Shown here piece by piece: positions 32,730 through 39,573 of a stretch of 39,573 nucleotides of DNA. Numbering within the stretch: position 1 is the stretch's first letter; each line of letters opens with the position of its first letter. A model generated the notes under the pieces. It had not been told where the DNA came from and did not search any database. It saw only the letters and a program-made list of their open reading frames with translations. The stretch is from SZUA-365 sp964635845 (GTDB lineage: Bacteria; Bacteroidota; Ignavibacteria; SZUA-365). The stretch is taken from assembly GCA_964635845.1 (NCBI GenBank), contig CAZWNO010000024.1:1-39573 (forward strand). Direction: 5' to 3'. The translations under genes and the position numbers were made by a program.

Positions 32730-35492
32730 TTACCGAAGGACGACGAAGTGGCGTACGGCTGTGCCTGCATCCGTCTGAAACAGCACGAAGTATCGCCCGG
32801 CGGGGAGATCATGGACGGTGCAGGATGCCACAGGGGAGGCGAAACGGCGTTCCCAGAGGTGACGGCCAAGGGCATCGCAGAGATGAAGTGAGGATGTGGC
32901 TCGTCCCGGGCTGAGGAAGCGAAGGTGGACGGCGCCGTTGAACGAGGGATTGGGAAACACGTCGATCTGGGCGGTGGACGGTCCCGGAGAATCGGGGATG
33001 GGAGTGGTCGAGCAGGAATCCAGCGCGATGAGGATCCGCGAACTGAATGGCGGCACGGTGATGGACTGCGTCACATGATTGCTGTCGAGGTCGAGATAGC
33101 AGCGGTCGCCGAGCGCGAAACTCCGCGGCAGATGGCTGTCGTTGATGAATATCGGGAAGGCCTCGTCTGGATCGACGTAGCGGGCATCGACTTCGAACAG
33201 TGCGACATTGTCGATCCACCACGTGGAATTGGAACTGCCGAACTCGAGTCGCGTCGATGCCGTTATCGCGGGTGTGAATACCGTCCAGTAATCGCGACGC
33301 GTTGATTTCGTAAGGTACCAGCGGTCCACCGAGCTCGCGTACTCGCCGCCGTTCTGCCGTATGCGCAGATTCACACGACCGATATTCGATGGATCGGCGA
33401 CGGTGAAGCGCACGAGGTAGGTCCGTCCCTGGATGAGCGGCGCGGTGAGAACTGTCGACAGCAGTTTGTAGCCGCTGGAATTTTTCTTCATGCGCAGACA
33501 GTTGCCGTCGAGCACGCCGGATACGACGGTCATGCTGTCGGGATAGGTCCATCCCGCTGCCCCGCTTTCAAATGTCCCGTTGGAGACGCGATTCACTCCG
33601 ACGGTATCCCGCACGACGTAGGGAGACGCGAACGAAACGAATTCCTGCGTGGAATTCCTGTCGCGTCCCGTGCTCTTCCAGGTCGCTAGATCGTACCACC
33701 CTTCGCTGCTGAGCGAATCCTTCTTGAATTTCACGACGGGATAGGCGACGTAGGGATTCCAGTAGCGGTTGCTGTCGAGGAAACTCGCGTCCGGTTCAGT
33801 GATCTGGTTCTCCCAGAGCACCGAGTGCTGCACCGCGTCGAGTCCGAAGAAGATGTTCCCGGTGATGCGGTTGTTCAGCGCGCCGAAGGTCTTCTTGTTC
33901 ATCCGGAATTGCGATGTGTGGGAGCCGTATATCGTATTTCCCGATACAATCTCGTTCTTCGAATTCGTCAGCCCGATTCCCACCAGCGTGTTGACGATCG
34001 TGTTGTACCGGATGGTGTCCTCCACGCGGAAATCGGGGTAGATTCCCCGCGGGCCGGTGGAGCGGAACTGTTCGATCGGACCGGTGCTGTTGCGGACGAT
34101 ATTGTATTCGACCCTGCTCCAGCCCAGCGGCATGATTCCACCGCAGTCGTTGTAGTTGAGGCAGGACGAATCGATGACGTTGGAGTGGATCACGACACCC
34201 GGGCCGCCCGCGGCCAGTGCCTGGCGTCCCGTATTGAAAAATCGATTGTATGCGATCAGCGAATTGATTCCGGATGCCTGTATCCCGATACCGTACTCGT
34301 AATAGCCGTACCCGCCCCACTTGTCGGCCAGTCCTGATTGTCCCAGCGCATTCACCAGTCCGATGCCGCGGAAGCTGTTCCCGCTGATCTCGCATTCCTC
34401 GAGATTGCGGGAATTCACGGCGGTGCGGAAAATGCCGTCGAATTCATTGTCGACGATGCGTACTGCGCGGTTGCGGATCTCGGGAGGACCCGTCGTACCC
34501 CACAGGATGATGCCGTTTTTCATTTCGCGCATGCGGCAATCCTCCACCGTCACTCGGTCGCTGCGCACGAGCGAGATGCCTGCGATTTTCTGCCTGCGCA
34601 GCTCGATGCCGCGCACGACGATATCGTCGACCTGCCACGCGTTGATGCCGTTCGTGGCACTGCTGAACGAAATCGTGTCCGCTGCCGTCGGCTGAGCACC
34701 CCCGGGAAACCAGGCGTACAGGCGCTTCCCCGCGGTGTCGTAGAACCACTCGCCCGGCTGATCGAGAAATGGAAGCGCGGCAGACAGGAAGTACAGCTGA
34801 TGTCCGATGAAGGCCATGCCGCGCAGCGTGTCGATCGACACGAAACCGGTCGCCGGATCGTATGCGCGGATCTCCCTCGTGGAAACGGAATAGGGATCGT
34901 AGGCAGTCGCCAGCGCACCGATCAGATCGGACGGATTGCCGAACACGCCGCCCAGCGTGCTGTCGAAAAACGAGATCGACCATTCGCAGCAGTGGCTGCC
35001 GGGATTGCCGCCCTGCACGCTCTGCGCACGGAGAAATCCCTGGTCCGGATGGCGCGCCGGAAGCAGCACGCTGCCGTTGAAAAACAGCATCGGAGGCTCG
35101 GCATCGGTCATGGCGGGCATGGTGACGTTACTCTTCACCATGATCGAGCCACTGTGCATGGTCCATCCGGCAGAGGGAATGCGGGTCGTCCCATCGATCA
35201 CCGGCCGAGCCCCTTTTCCGTACGCCGCATACACCACGGGCTTGCCGGGACTGCCCGGCCTCGCGGCGAGTTCTCCGAAGAACAGGTCGCCGCGCATGAA
35301 CAGCACGCTGTCTCCCGCCTGCAGCGCGAGGGTGTTCACCCTGGCGATGCCGCGCAGCGCGGTCGCGGGGGTGGCTCCGTCACTTGCGTCGCTGCCGCCG
35401 CTCGACGAGACGTAGTACGTGCGGGCCTGCATTTCTGCCAAGGTCAGTATCACGAGCATGATGCATATCAGAGAGGCGGTGCGTGACAGCAT
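32730..35492 (-). CDS. Secreted parallel beta-helix protein with CBM-like and T9SS-type domains
   Basis: About 920 residues from ATG 35492, which gives the signal peptide MLSRTASLICIMLVILTLAEMQA; an upstream ATG at 35567 would add 25 basic residues. The mature start RTYYVSSSGGSDASDG is typical of right-handed beta-helix (pectate-lyase-like) proteins. The middle has many helix rungs (ISGNSFRGIGLV, VIHSNVIDSS, VEYNIVRNS, IRYNTIVNTLVGIGL, VSGNTIYGS, ITGNIFFGL). A carbohydrate-binding-like domain follows (NGTFESGAAGWTYP, TWWIDNVALFEVDA). The end is a T9SS type A domain (IDVFPNPSFNGAVHLRF, LCDALGRHLWERR, LPAGRYFVLFQ). Possible polysaccharide binding or lyase activity; no catalytic residues can be assigned. 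Confidence 0.88.
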   Translation of the reverse strand: MLSRTASLICIMLVILTLAEMQARTYYVSSSGGSDASDGATPATALRGIARVNTLALQAGDSVLFMRGDLFFGELAARPGSPGKPVVYAAYGKGARPVIDGTTRIPSAGWTMHSGSIMVKSNVTMPAMTDAEPPMLFFNGSVLLPARHPDQGFLRAQSVQGGNPGSHCCEWSISFFDSTLGGVFGNPSDLIGALATAYDPYSVSTREIRAYDPATGFVSIDTLRGMAFIGHQLYFLSAALPFLDQPGEWFYDTAGKRLYAWFPGGAQPTAADTISFSSATNGINAWQVDDIVVRGIELRRQKIAGISLVRSDRVTVEDCRMREMKNGIILWGTTGPPEIRNRAVRIVDNEFDGIFRTAVNSRNLEECEISGNSFRGIGLVNALGQSGLADKWGGYGYYEYGIGIQASGINSLIAYNRFFNTGRQALAAGGPGVVIHSNVIDSSCLNYNDCGGIMPLGWSRVEYNIVRNSTGPIEQFRSTGPRGIYPDFRVEDTIRYNTIVNTLVGIGLTNSKNEIVSGNTIYGSHTSQFRMNKKTFGALNNRITGNIFFGLDAVQHSVLWENQITEPDASFLDSNRYWNPYVAYPVVKFKKDSLSSEGWYDLATWKSTGRDRNSTQEFVSFASPYVVRDTVGVNRVSNGTFESGAAGWTYPDSMTVVSGVLDGNCLRMKKNSSGYKLLSTVLTAPLIQGRTYLVRFTVADPSNIGRVNLRIRQNGGEYASSVDRWYLTKSTRRDYWTVFTPAITASTRLEFGSSNSTWWIDNVALFEVDARYVDPDEAFPIFINDSHLPRSFALGDRCYLDLDSNHVTQSITVPPFSSRILIALDSCSTTPIPDSPGPSTAQIDVFPNPSFNGAVHLRFLSPGRATSSLHLCDALGRHLWERRFASPVASCTVHDLPAGRYFVLFQTDAGTAVRHFVVLR

Positions 35493-35601
35493 GGGCGTCG
35501 ACACTCTTGTTCGTTGGCGAAAGCTAGGAGATTTCACGTGACGCCGCAATGCGCGAAGCGACGGCACCGAATACCCGCCAATCCCGCGCGAATTCCTTGC
35601 C

Positions 35602-35630
35602 TTGTCTTCCGAACTTCTTTCGCATAAATT
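35602..35630 (+). promoter_or_regulatory. Putative promoter of prfC
   Basis: TTGTCT (35602-35607), 17 bases, TAAATT (35625-35630), in the AT-rich stretch before prfC. If correct, the TTG at 35602, the only ATG/GTG/TTG start in the prfC frame, is part of the -35 box and cannot be translated. Transcription would begin just before the ATG at 35639. Confidence 0.4.
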
Positions 35631-37263
35631 ATTTGGTTATGGCATTTTTTACATTTCACATATTCGCGAGCCTCCCCTGAAAATCCACGAACTCCAACGC
35701 CGGCGCACGTTCGGCATCATCAGTCACCCCGATGCGGGCAAGACCACACTCACCGAGAAGCTGCTGCTCTTCGGCGGGGCCATTCATACCGCGGGGGCTG
35801 TGAAAAGCAACAAGATCCGCAAGACGGCGACGTCGGATTTCATGGAGATCGAGAAGCAGCGCGGGATCTCCGTCGCCACCTCCGTCATGGGATTCGAATA
35901 CGAGGGCTGCAAGGTCACCATCCTCGATACACCCGGCCACAAGGATTTCGCGGAGGATACGTACCGCACTCTGACAGCGGTGGACAGTGTCATCCTGGTG
36001 ATCGACGCGGCGAAGGGCGTCGAAGAACAGACGCGCAAGCTGATGGACGTCTGCCGCATGCGCTCGACGCCGGTGATCGTCTTCATCAACAAGCTTGACC
36101 GCGACGGAAACGAGCCGTTCGCCCTGCTCGATGAACTCGAGCGCGAACTCGGCATCCACACGCATCCGCTCACCTGGCCCATCGGGATGGGAATGCATTT
36201 CAAGGGCGTCTACAACCTGTACAAGCGTCGGCTGTTGTTGTATGCGCCCAGCAAGACCGAGCTGTCCGACGACAGCCTGGTCATCGAGGACCGCGACGAT
36301 CCCCTGCTCGCCGAGAACATCGGCGCCGCGGCCGCGGCGAAGCTGCGGGAGGAACTCGATCTGATCGACGCGATGTACGAACCCTTCAATGTCGGGCATT
36401 ACCGCGAGGGCTATCTCGCCCCGGCCTTCTTCGGCAGCGCATTGAATAATTTCGGAGTTAAGGATCTTCTGGATACCTTCATCGCGATCGCGCCCTCGCC
36501 GCAGCCGCGCGAAACCTCCGCGCGTGTCGTGCATCCGGAGGAATCCACCTTCACCGGGTTCATTTTCAAGATCCACGCGAATCTCGATCCCAATCATCGG
36601 GCGCGCATTGCTTTCTGCCGCGTGTGCTCCGGCCGCTTCGAGCGCGGCGCGTTCTACCGCCACACCCGCCTCGGCAAGGACCTGCGCTTCACGTCTCCCA
36701 CGTCATTCATGGCCAACGAGCGCACGCTCGTGGAGGAAGCCTGGCCCGGCGACGTGGTCGGACTGCACGACACCGGCAGCTTCAAGATCGGCGATACGCT
36801 GACCGAGGGCGAGGACCTCGCCTTCAAGGGCATCCCCAGTTTCTCGCCCGAGATCTTCAAGCTCGTGGTCAACCGCGATCCCTTCAAATCCAAGCAGCTG
36901 GAGAAGGGTATCCGCCAGCTCACCGACGAGGGCGTGGCGCAGCTGTTCACCCGCGAACGCGGCAACGAGAAAATCGTGGGTACTGTCGGCGAGCTGCAGT
37001 ACGAGGTGATCCAGTTCCGTCTTCGCGAGGAATACGGCGCCACGGCGGACTTCCGACTCCTCAATATCTACAAGGCCTACTGGTTCACCTCGGACGACAG
37101 GACGGAGCTCGAGCGCTTCATGAAGCTGCAGCAGCGCAACATCGCATGGGACAAGGACGAGCACCCCGTCTATCTGCCCGAAGGGAGCTGGTCCTTCAAC
37201 GCCGCCAGCGAGATGTTCAAAAGCATCGTCTTCCACGCGACGTCCGAATTCAAGACTGATTGA
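35602..37263 (+). CDS. prfC: Peptide chain release factor 3 (RF3)
   Basis: Translational GTPase that removes RF1/RF2 from the ribosome after termination. GTPase motifs: G1 SHPDAGKTT, switch region EKQRGISVATSV, G3 DTPGH, G4 NKLD. The RF3-specific WPIGMGMHFKGVYNLY, PAFFGSALNNFGV and GELQYEVIQFRL blocks follow, and the length is normal. Relatives begin about ten residues before RRTF. Here that point is CTG at 35677 (then KIHELQRRRTF), and no ATG or GTG occurs in frame upstream. The listed start, TTG 35602, is the only conventional start and would add 25 residues that relatives lack; I consider CTG 35677 more likely. The C terminus is a little shorter than in E. coli. It stands alone and is divergent from the beta-helix gene. 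Confidence 0.93.
   Translation: MSSELLSHKLFGYGIFYISHIREPPLKIHELQRRRTFGIISHPDAGKTTLTEKLLLFGGAIHTAGAVKSNKIRKTATSDFMEIEKQRGISVATSVMGFEYEGCKVTILDTPGHKDFAEDTYRTLTAVDSVILVIDAAKGVEEQTRKLMDVCRMRSTPVIVFINKLDRDGNEPFALLDELERELGIHTHPLTWPIGMGMHFKGVYNLYKRRLLLYAPSKTELSDDSLVIEDRDDPLLAENIGAAAAAKLREELDLIDAMYEPFNVGHYREGYLAPAFFGSALNNFGVKDLLDTFIAIAPSPQPRETSARVVHPEESTFTGFIFKIHANLDPNHRARIAFCRVCSGRFERGAFYRHTRLGKDLRFTSPTSFMANERTLVEEAWPGDVVGLHDTGSFKIGDTLTEGEDLAFKGIPSFSPEIFKLVVNRDPFKSKQLEKGIRQLTDEGVAQLFTRERGNEKIVGTVGELQYEVIQFRLREEYGATADFRLLNIYKAYWFTSDDRTELERFMKLQQRNIAWDKDEHPVYLPEGSWSFNAASEMFKSIVFHATSEFKTD
35639..35680 (+). other. Possible 13-codon leader ORF overlapping the prfC start
   Basis: ATG at 35639 opens a short frame (MAFFTFHIFASLP) ending at TGA 35678-35680. 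The TGA shares two bases with the CTG (35677-35679) that is the family-consistent start of RF3. The overlap CTGA is of the ATGA type used in translational coupling. No clear ribosome site is visible for the leader. Confidence 0.35.
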
Positions 37264-37634
37264 AGGCGGAGGCGGTCCCGCCGCAAGACCGAAATTCTTA
37301 CCATCACTTCTCCGACAGTTGCGTTGACCGGCGAAGTTGCTTATATTTTTTTACTTAGTTATGCAGAGTCGCGTATCCTTTTTCTCCGGACGCGCAGGTT
37401 GCCGACGAGCACCGCGCCTGTCCAGCCTGAGCAGGCGCGACATTCGCTCCCATCACTGCTCGACCTGCACGCGGACATCACATCGGGCTGACACAACCGC
37501 GATCAACGGACACGCTTCCGACTTCAGACTCGACAGACACGTCATCGCACATCGACGTTTCCTTCTCGCTCCCGAACCATCGTTTTTTCGTCAATACAAC
37601 CTTTTTTATCCGCCCAAAGTCTAAGGAGAGTTCA
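37264..37634. other. 371-base intergenic region and long leader
   Basis: Lies between prfC and the partial secreted-protein gene. It holds an AT-rich stretch with TTGCTT (37337-37342), 17 bases, TATGCA (37360-37365) as a weak promoter candidate. A hairpin with 8-bp arms CGCGCCTG (37413-37420) / CAGGCGCG (37432-37439) follows, then a C-rich, apparently non-coding stretch. If that promoter is real the leader is about 260 bases. I recognise no known riboswitch. Confidence 0.4.
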
Positions 37635-39573
37635 ATGAATGCAAACCGTTACATTCACTGTATCCGGGCGGCCACCGCTTGCGCACTCGTGTTTGCGCTG
37701 GTGACCGGATTCTTCTTCCACGACACAGCGCAGGCCCAGACGCCGCAGTATTACTACGATCTCGCGACGGGAGGGAACGCCATTCCCTTCAATCCGACCT
37801 CCGCGAACTTCTACAAGTGGCAGGGATTCTACAATGCGGGACTCTTCACCGGCGCATATGCCGGGAACATCACCAAGCTGTATTTCATGCGCAGCAGCGC
37901 TTCCACCGGAACGACCTATGCGGATTTCAACGTCAGCATCGCTCAATCACCGCTGACGACATTTCCAACAAATCAGTTCTATACTCCCATGACGCTGGCA
38001 CTCTCGGCAGCGTCGTATACAATCCCCGCGGGACCCGCCCTCTCCTGGTTCGAGATACAGCTGACCACACCTGTCTATTACGATCCCAACCAGACGCTCA
38101 TCATCCAGGTCTGCAGCAACGGGATCACGGCGGGCACGGGTATTACCGCAAGGGACGGCGGTCCGGCCACCATACCGAATGTCTCGCGCATCTACGGCGG
38201 TCCGGGCTGCAGCGCCGCGGCCGCGGGTTACACCTCCAATTACCGGATGAATTTCGGTTTCGATCTGAGTCCGGCGCTGCCCAATGACGCAAGCATTTCC
38301 GCCCTTGTTTCTCCCGTGAATTTCTGCGGCGGACAGCAGGACATCAAGGTGAAACTCCGCAACTCCGGGACCAATACGCTCAACAGCGTCACCATACACT
38401 GGTCATACGATGCCGTGCCCGAGACGCCGATCAACTACAACACTCCGCTCGCTTCGCTTGCCGAGGTGGAACTCACTCTCGGGTCGAAGACGATTCCCAC
38501 GGGCATCGCGCATTCGCTGGTGGTGTGGACTTCGCAGCCGAATGGCGTACCGGACAGCTTCACGCCTAACGACACGCTGCGGAGGGATTTGAAGGCGGCG
38601 ATGAGCGGCACGTTCACCATCGGCGGGGCGAATCCGGATTACCCGACGTTCGCCGACGCGATCGCTGACCTGGTAGCAGGCGGCGGTATATGCGGTCCCG
38701 TAGTCTACAATGTCCGTCCGGGTACCTATACCGAACAGGTGGCGATTGGAAACACGGGCACGATCGCGGGAACCTCGGCGGTGAACACCATCACGTTCCA
38801 GTCCGAAACCCTGAACCGCAACGATGTCACTGTCCAGTTCACGTCGCTCACCGGCAATCCGACGCTGTACAATTCCGGCGTCGATTACGTCACCTTCCGC
38901 GACATGACGATCAGGGCATTGAACCCGAGCTACGGCATCTGCGCCTATGTCACCGGCGGCGCGGAACACATGACACTCGAGAACCTCGACCTGATCGGCC
39001 AGCCGACAACCTCGACATCGAATAATCTCGCGGTGATCCATTCCCCGAGCGGCTCGCTCGATCACTATCTGACAATCAAGAACTGCAATATCCGCAACGG
39101 CAGCAACGGCGTCTACCTCTACGGCAGCGGCTCGACCTCGACCGAGAACAATACGACGATCCAGGGCTGCCATTTCACCGGACAGTATTACCATCCGGTG
39201 TACATCTACTATCTGGGGCAGCTCAGTTTCCTCGACAACGTGATCGAGTACAACTCGCCGTACTCGTCGAAGTACACCGCATACTTCCACTACGGATACA
39301 ACACGAGTATCGAGCGGAACACTTTCGTCACGTCGGGCGCCGGAACGTACAATTACGGCATCTATTTCTACTACGACAACTACTACCAGGCCGGCAATTC
39401 TCGCTTCGTCAACAACTTCATCGCGAGTTCCGGCGGCACCTCGACTTCTTACGCTATCCGTCCGTACTATTGCAGCAACCTGCTGTTCGCGCACAACACA
39501 ATCATCATGGATAGCCCGTACACCTCGTCGTACTGCGTGTACACCTACACGAGCACGACCCAGGTCAACCAGC
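37635..39573 (+). CDS. Large secreted beta-helix protein, 3' end beyond the window
   Basis: Open from ATG 37635 (AAGGAGAG just upstream) through 646 codons to the window edge without a stop. The signal peptide ends near DTAQAQ (residue 35). Residues about 36-205 form a beta domain beginning TPQYYYDLATGGNAIPFNP. About 215-310 is a CARDB-like region (VKLRNSGTNTLNSVTIHWSYD). From about 325 comes a pectinesterase/beta-helix pattern (GTFTIGGANPDYPTFADAI, GPVVYNVRPGTYTEQV), then rungs very rich in Tyr, Asn and Ser (FHYGYNTSIERNTFV, YGIYFYYDNYYQ). Related Bacteroidota proteins are long and end in a T9SS tail, which would lie outside this window. Likely a surface-exposed adhesin or carbohydrate-active protein. 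Confidence 0.85.
   Translation, partial: MNANRYIHCIRAATACALVFALVTGFFFHDTAQAQTPQYYYDLATGGNAIPFNPTSANFYKWQGFYNAGLFTGAYAGNITKLYFMRSSASTGTTYADFNVSIAQSPLTTFPTNQFYTPMTLALSAASYTIPAGPALSWFEIQLTTPVYYDPNQTLIIQVCSNGITAGTGITARDGGPATIPNVSRIYGGPGCSAAAAGYTSNYRMNFGFDLSPALPNDASISALVSPVNFCGGQQDIKVKLRNSGTNTLNSVTIHWSYDAVPETPINYNTPLASLAEVELTLGSKTIPTGIAHSLVVWTSQPNGVPDSFTPNDTLRRDLKAAMSGTFTIGGANPDYPTFADAIADLVAGGGICGPVVYNVRPGTYTEQVAIGNTGTIAGTSAVNTITFQSETLNRNDVTVQFTSLTGNPTLYNSGVDYVTFRDMTIRALNPSYGICAYVTGGAEHMTLENLDLIGQPTTSTSNNLAVIHSPSGSLDHYLTIKNCNIRNGSNGVYLYGSGSTSTENNTTIQGCHFTGQYYHPVYIYYLGQLSFLDNVIEYNSPYSSKYTAYFHYGYNTSIERNTFVTSGAGTYNYGIYFYYDNYYQAGNSRFVNNFIASSGGTSTSYAIRPYYCSNLLFAHNTIIMDSPYTSSYCVYTYTSTTQVNQ

Noticed and set aside
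38403..39494. 363-codon minus-strand open frame near the window end
   Set aside because: Antisense to a plus-strand gene with ribosome site, signal peptide and beta-helix rungs that runs off the edge.

Overview
The window looks like a chromosomal segment of a GC-rich bacterium of the Bacteroidota/Chlorobiota (FCB) group. An Ignavibacteria-, Kapabacteria- or Kryptonia-like lineage fits best, but this is inference. Evidence: several secreted proteins end in type IX secretion (T9SS) style C-terminal domains; there is a TANFOR-type giant protein beside a fibronectin-III protein; the sensor kinase has Reg_prop/Y_Y_Y architecture; and atpD-atpC stands apart from other ATP synthase genes. Many genes have clear GGAGG-like ribosome binding sites, which is not typical of classical Bacteroidia. 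No tRNA, rRNA, CRISPR array, insertion sequence or phage gene was found. Three runs of exactly ten N (1268, 3552, 7654) are placeholder gaps. Each lies inside a gene and breaks its frame artificially.

Layout. 50-1869 (minus): atpD and atpC. 1996-3755 (minus): a secreted GH13 alpha-amylase-fold protein that has lost most of its catalytic residues. 4186-6942 (plus): two tandem lipoprotein trypsin-fold peptidases and a small protein made only of their N-terminal domain, with strong terminators after each peptidase. 6994-8197 (minus): an RlmI-like 23S rRNA methyltransferase. 8328-12034 (plus): a one-piece periplasmic-propeller histidine kinase and a NarL-type response regulator, with a near-perfect palindrome between them. 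12364-25512 (plus): a 13-kb run of five closely spaced, same-strand envelope genes (outer-membrane barrel, 2014-residue TANFOR-like protein, five-FnIII protein, FlgD/T9SS-tail protein, fibre-like protein with decapeptide stalk), ending at a bidirectional terminator.

25611-28084: a hemerythrin-like protein, a PUA/EVE-like plus DUF3883-like protein, and a YbaK-type deacylase. 28106-35492 (minus): FG-GAP, DUF4328, Asp-box propeller and beta-helix proteins, three of them with T9SS-type tails. 35602-37263 (plus): prfC (RF3), which lacks an ATG or GTG start at the family position and whose probable CTG start overlaps the stop of a short leader ORF. 37635 to the window end: a large secreted beta-helix protein that continues beyond the edge.

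The genes suggest a bacterium that invests heavily in secreted and surface proteins. The most system-like unit is the two-component pair followed by the five-gene surface cluster. A shared TGTACA motif between the kinase and regulator genes and upstream of the cluster hints at a regulatory link, but this is not proven.
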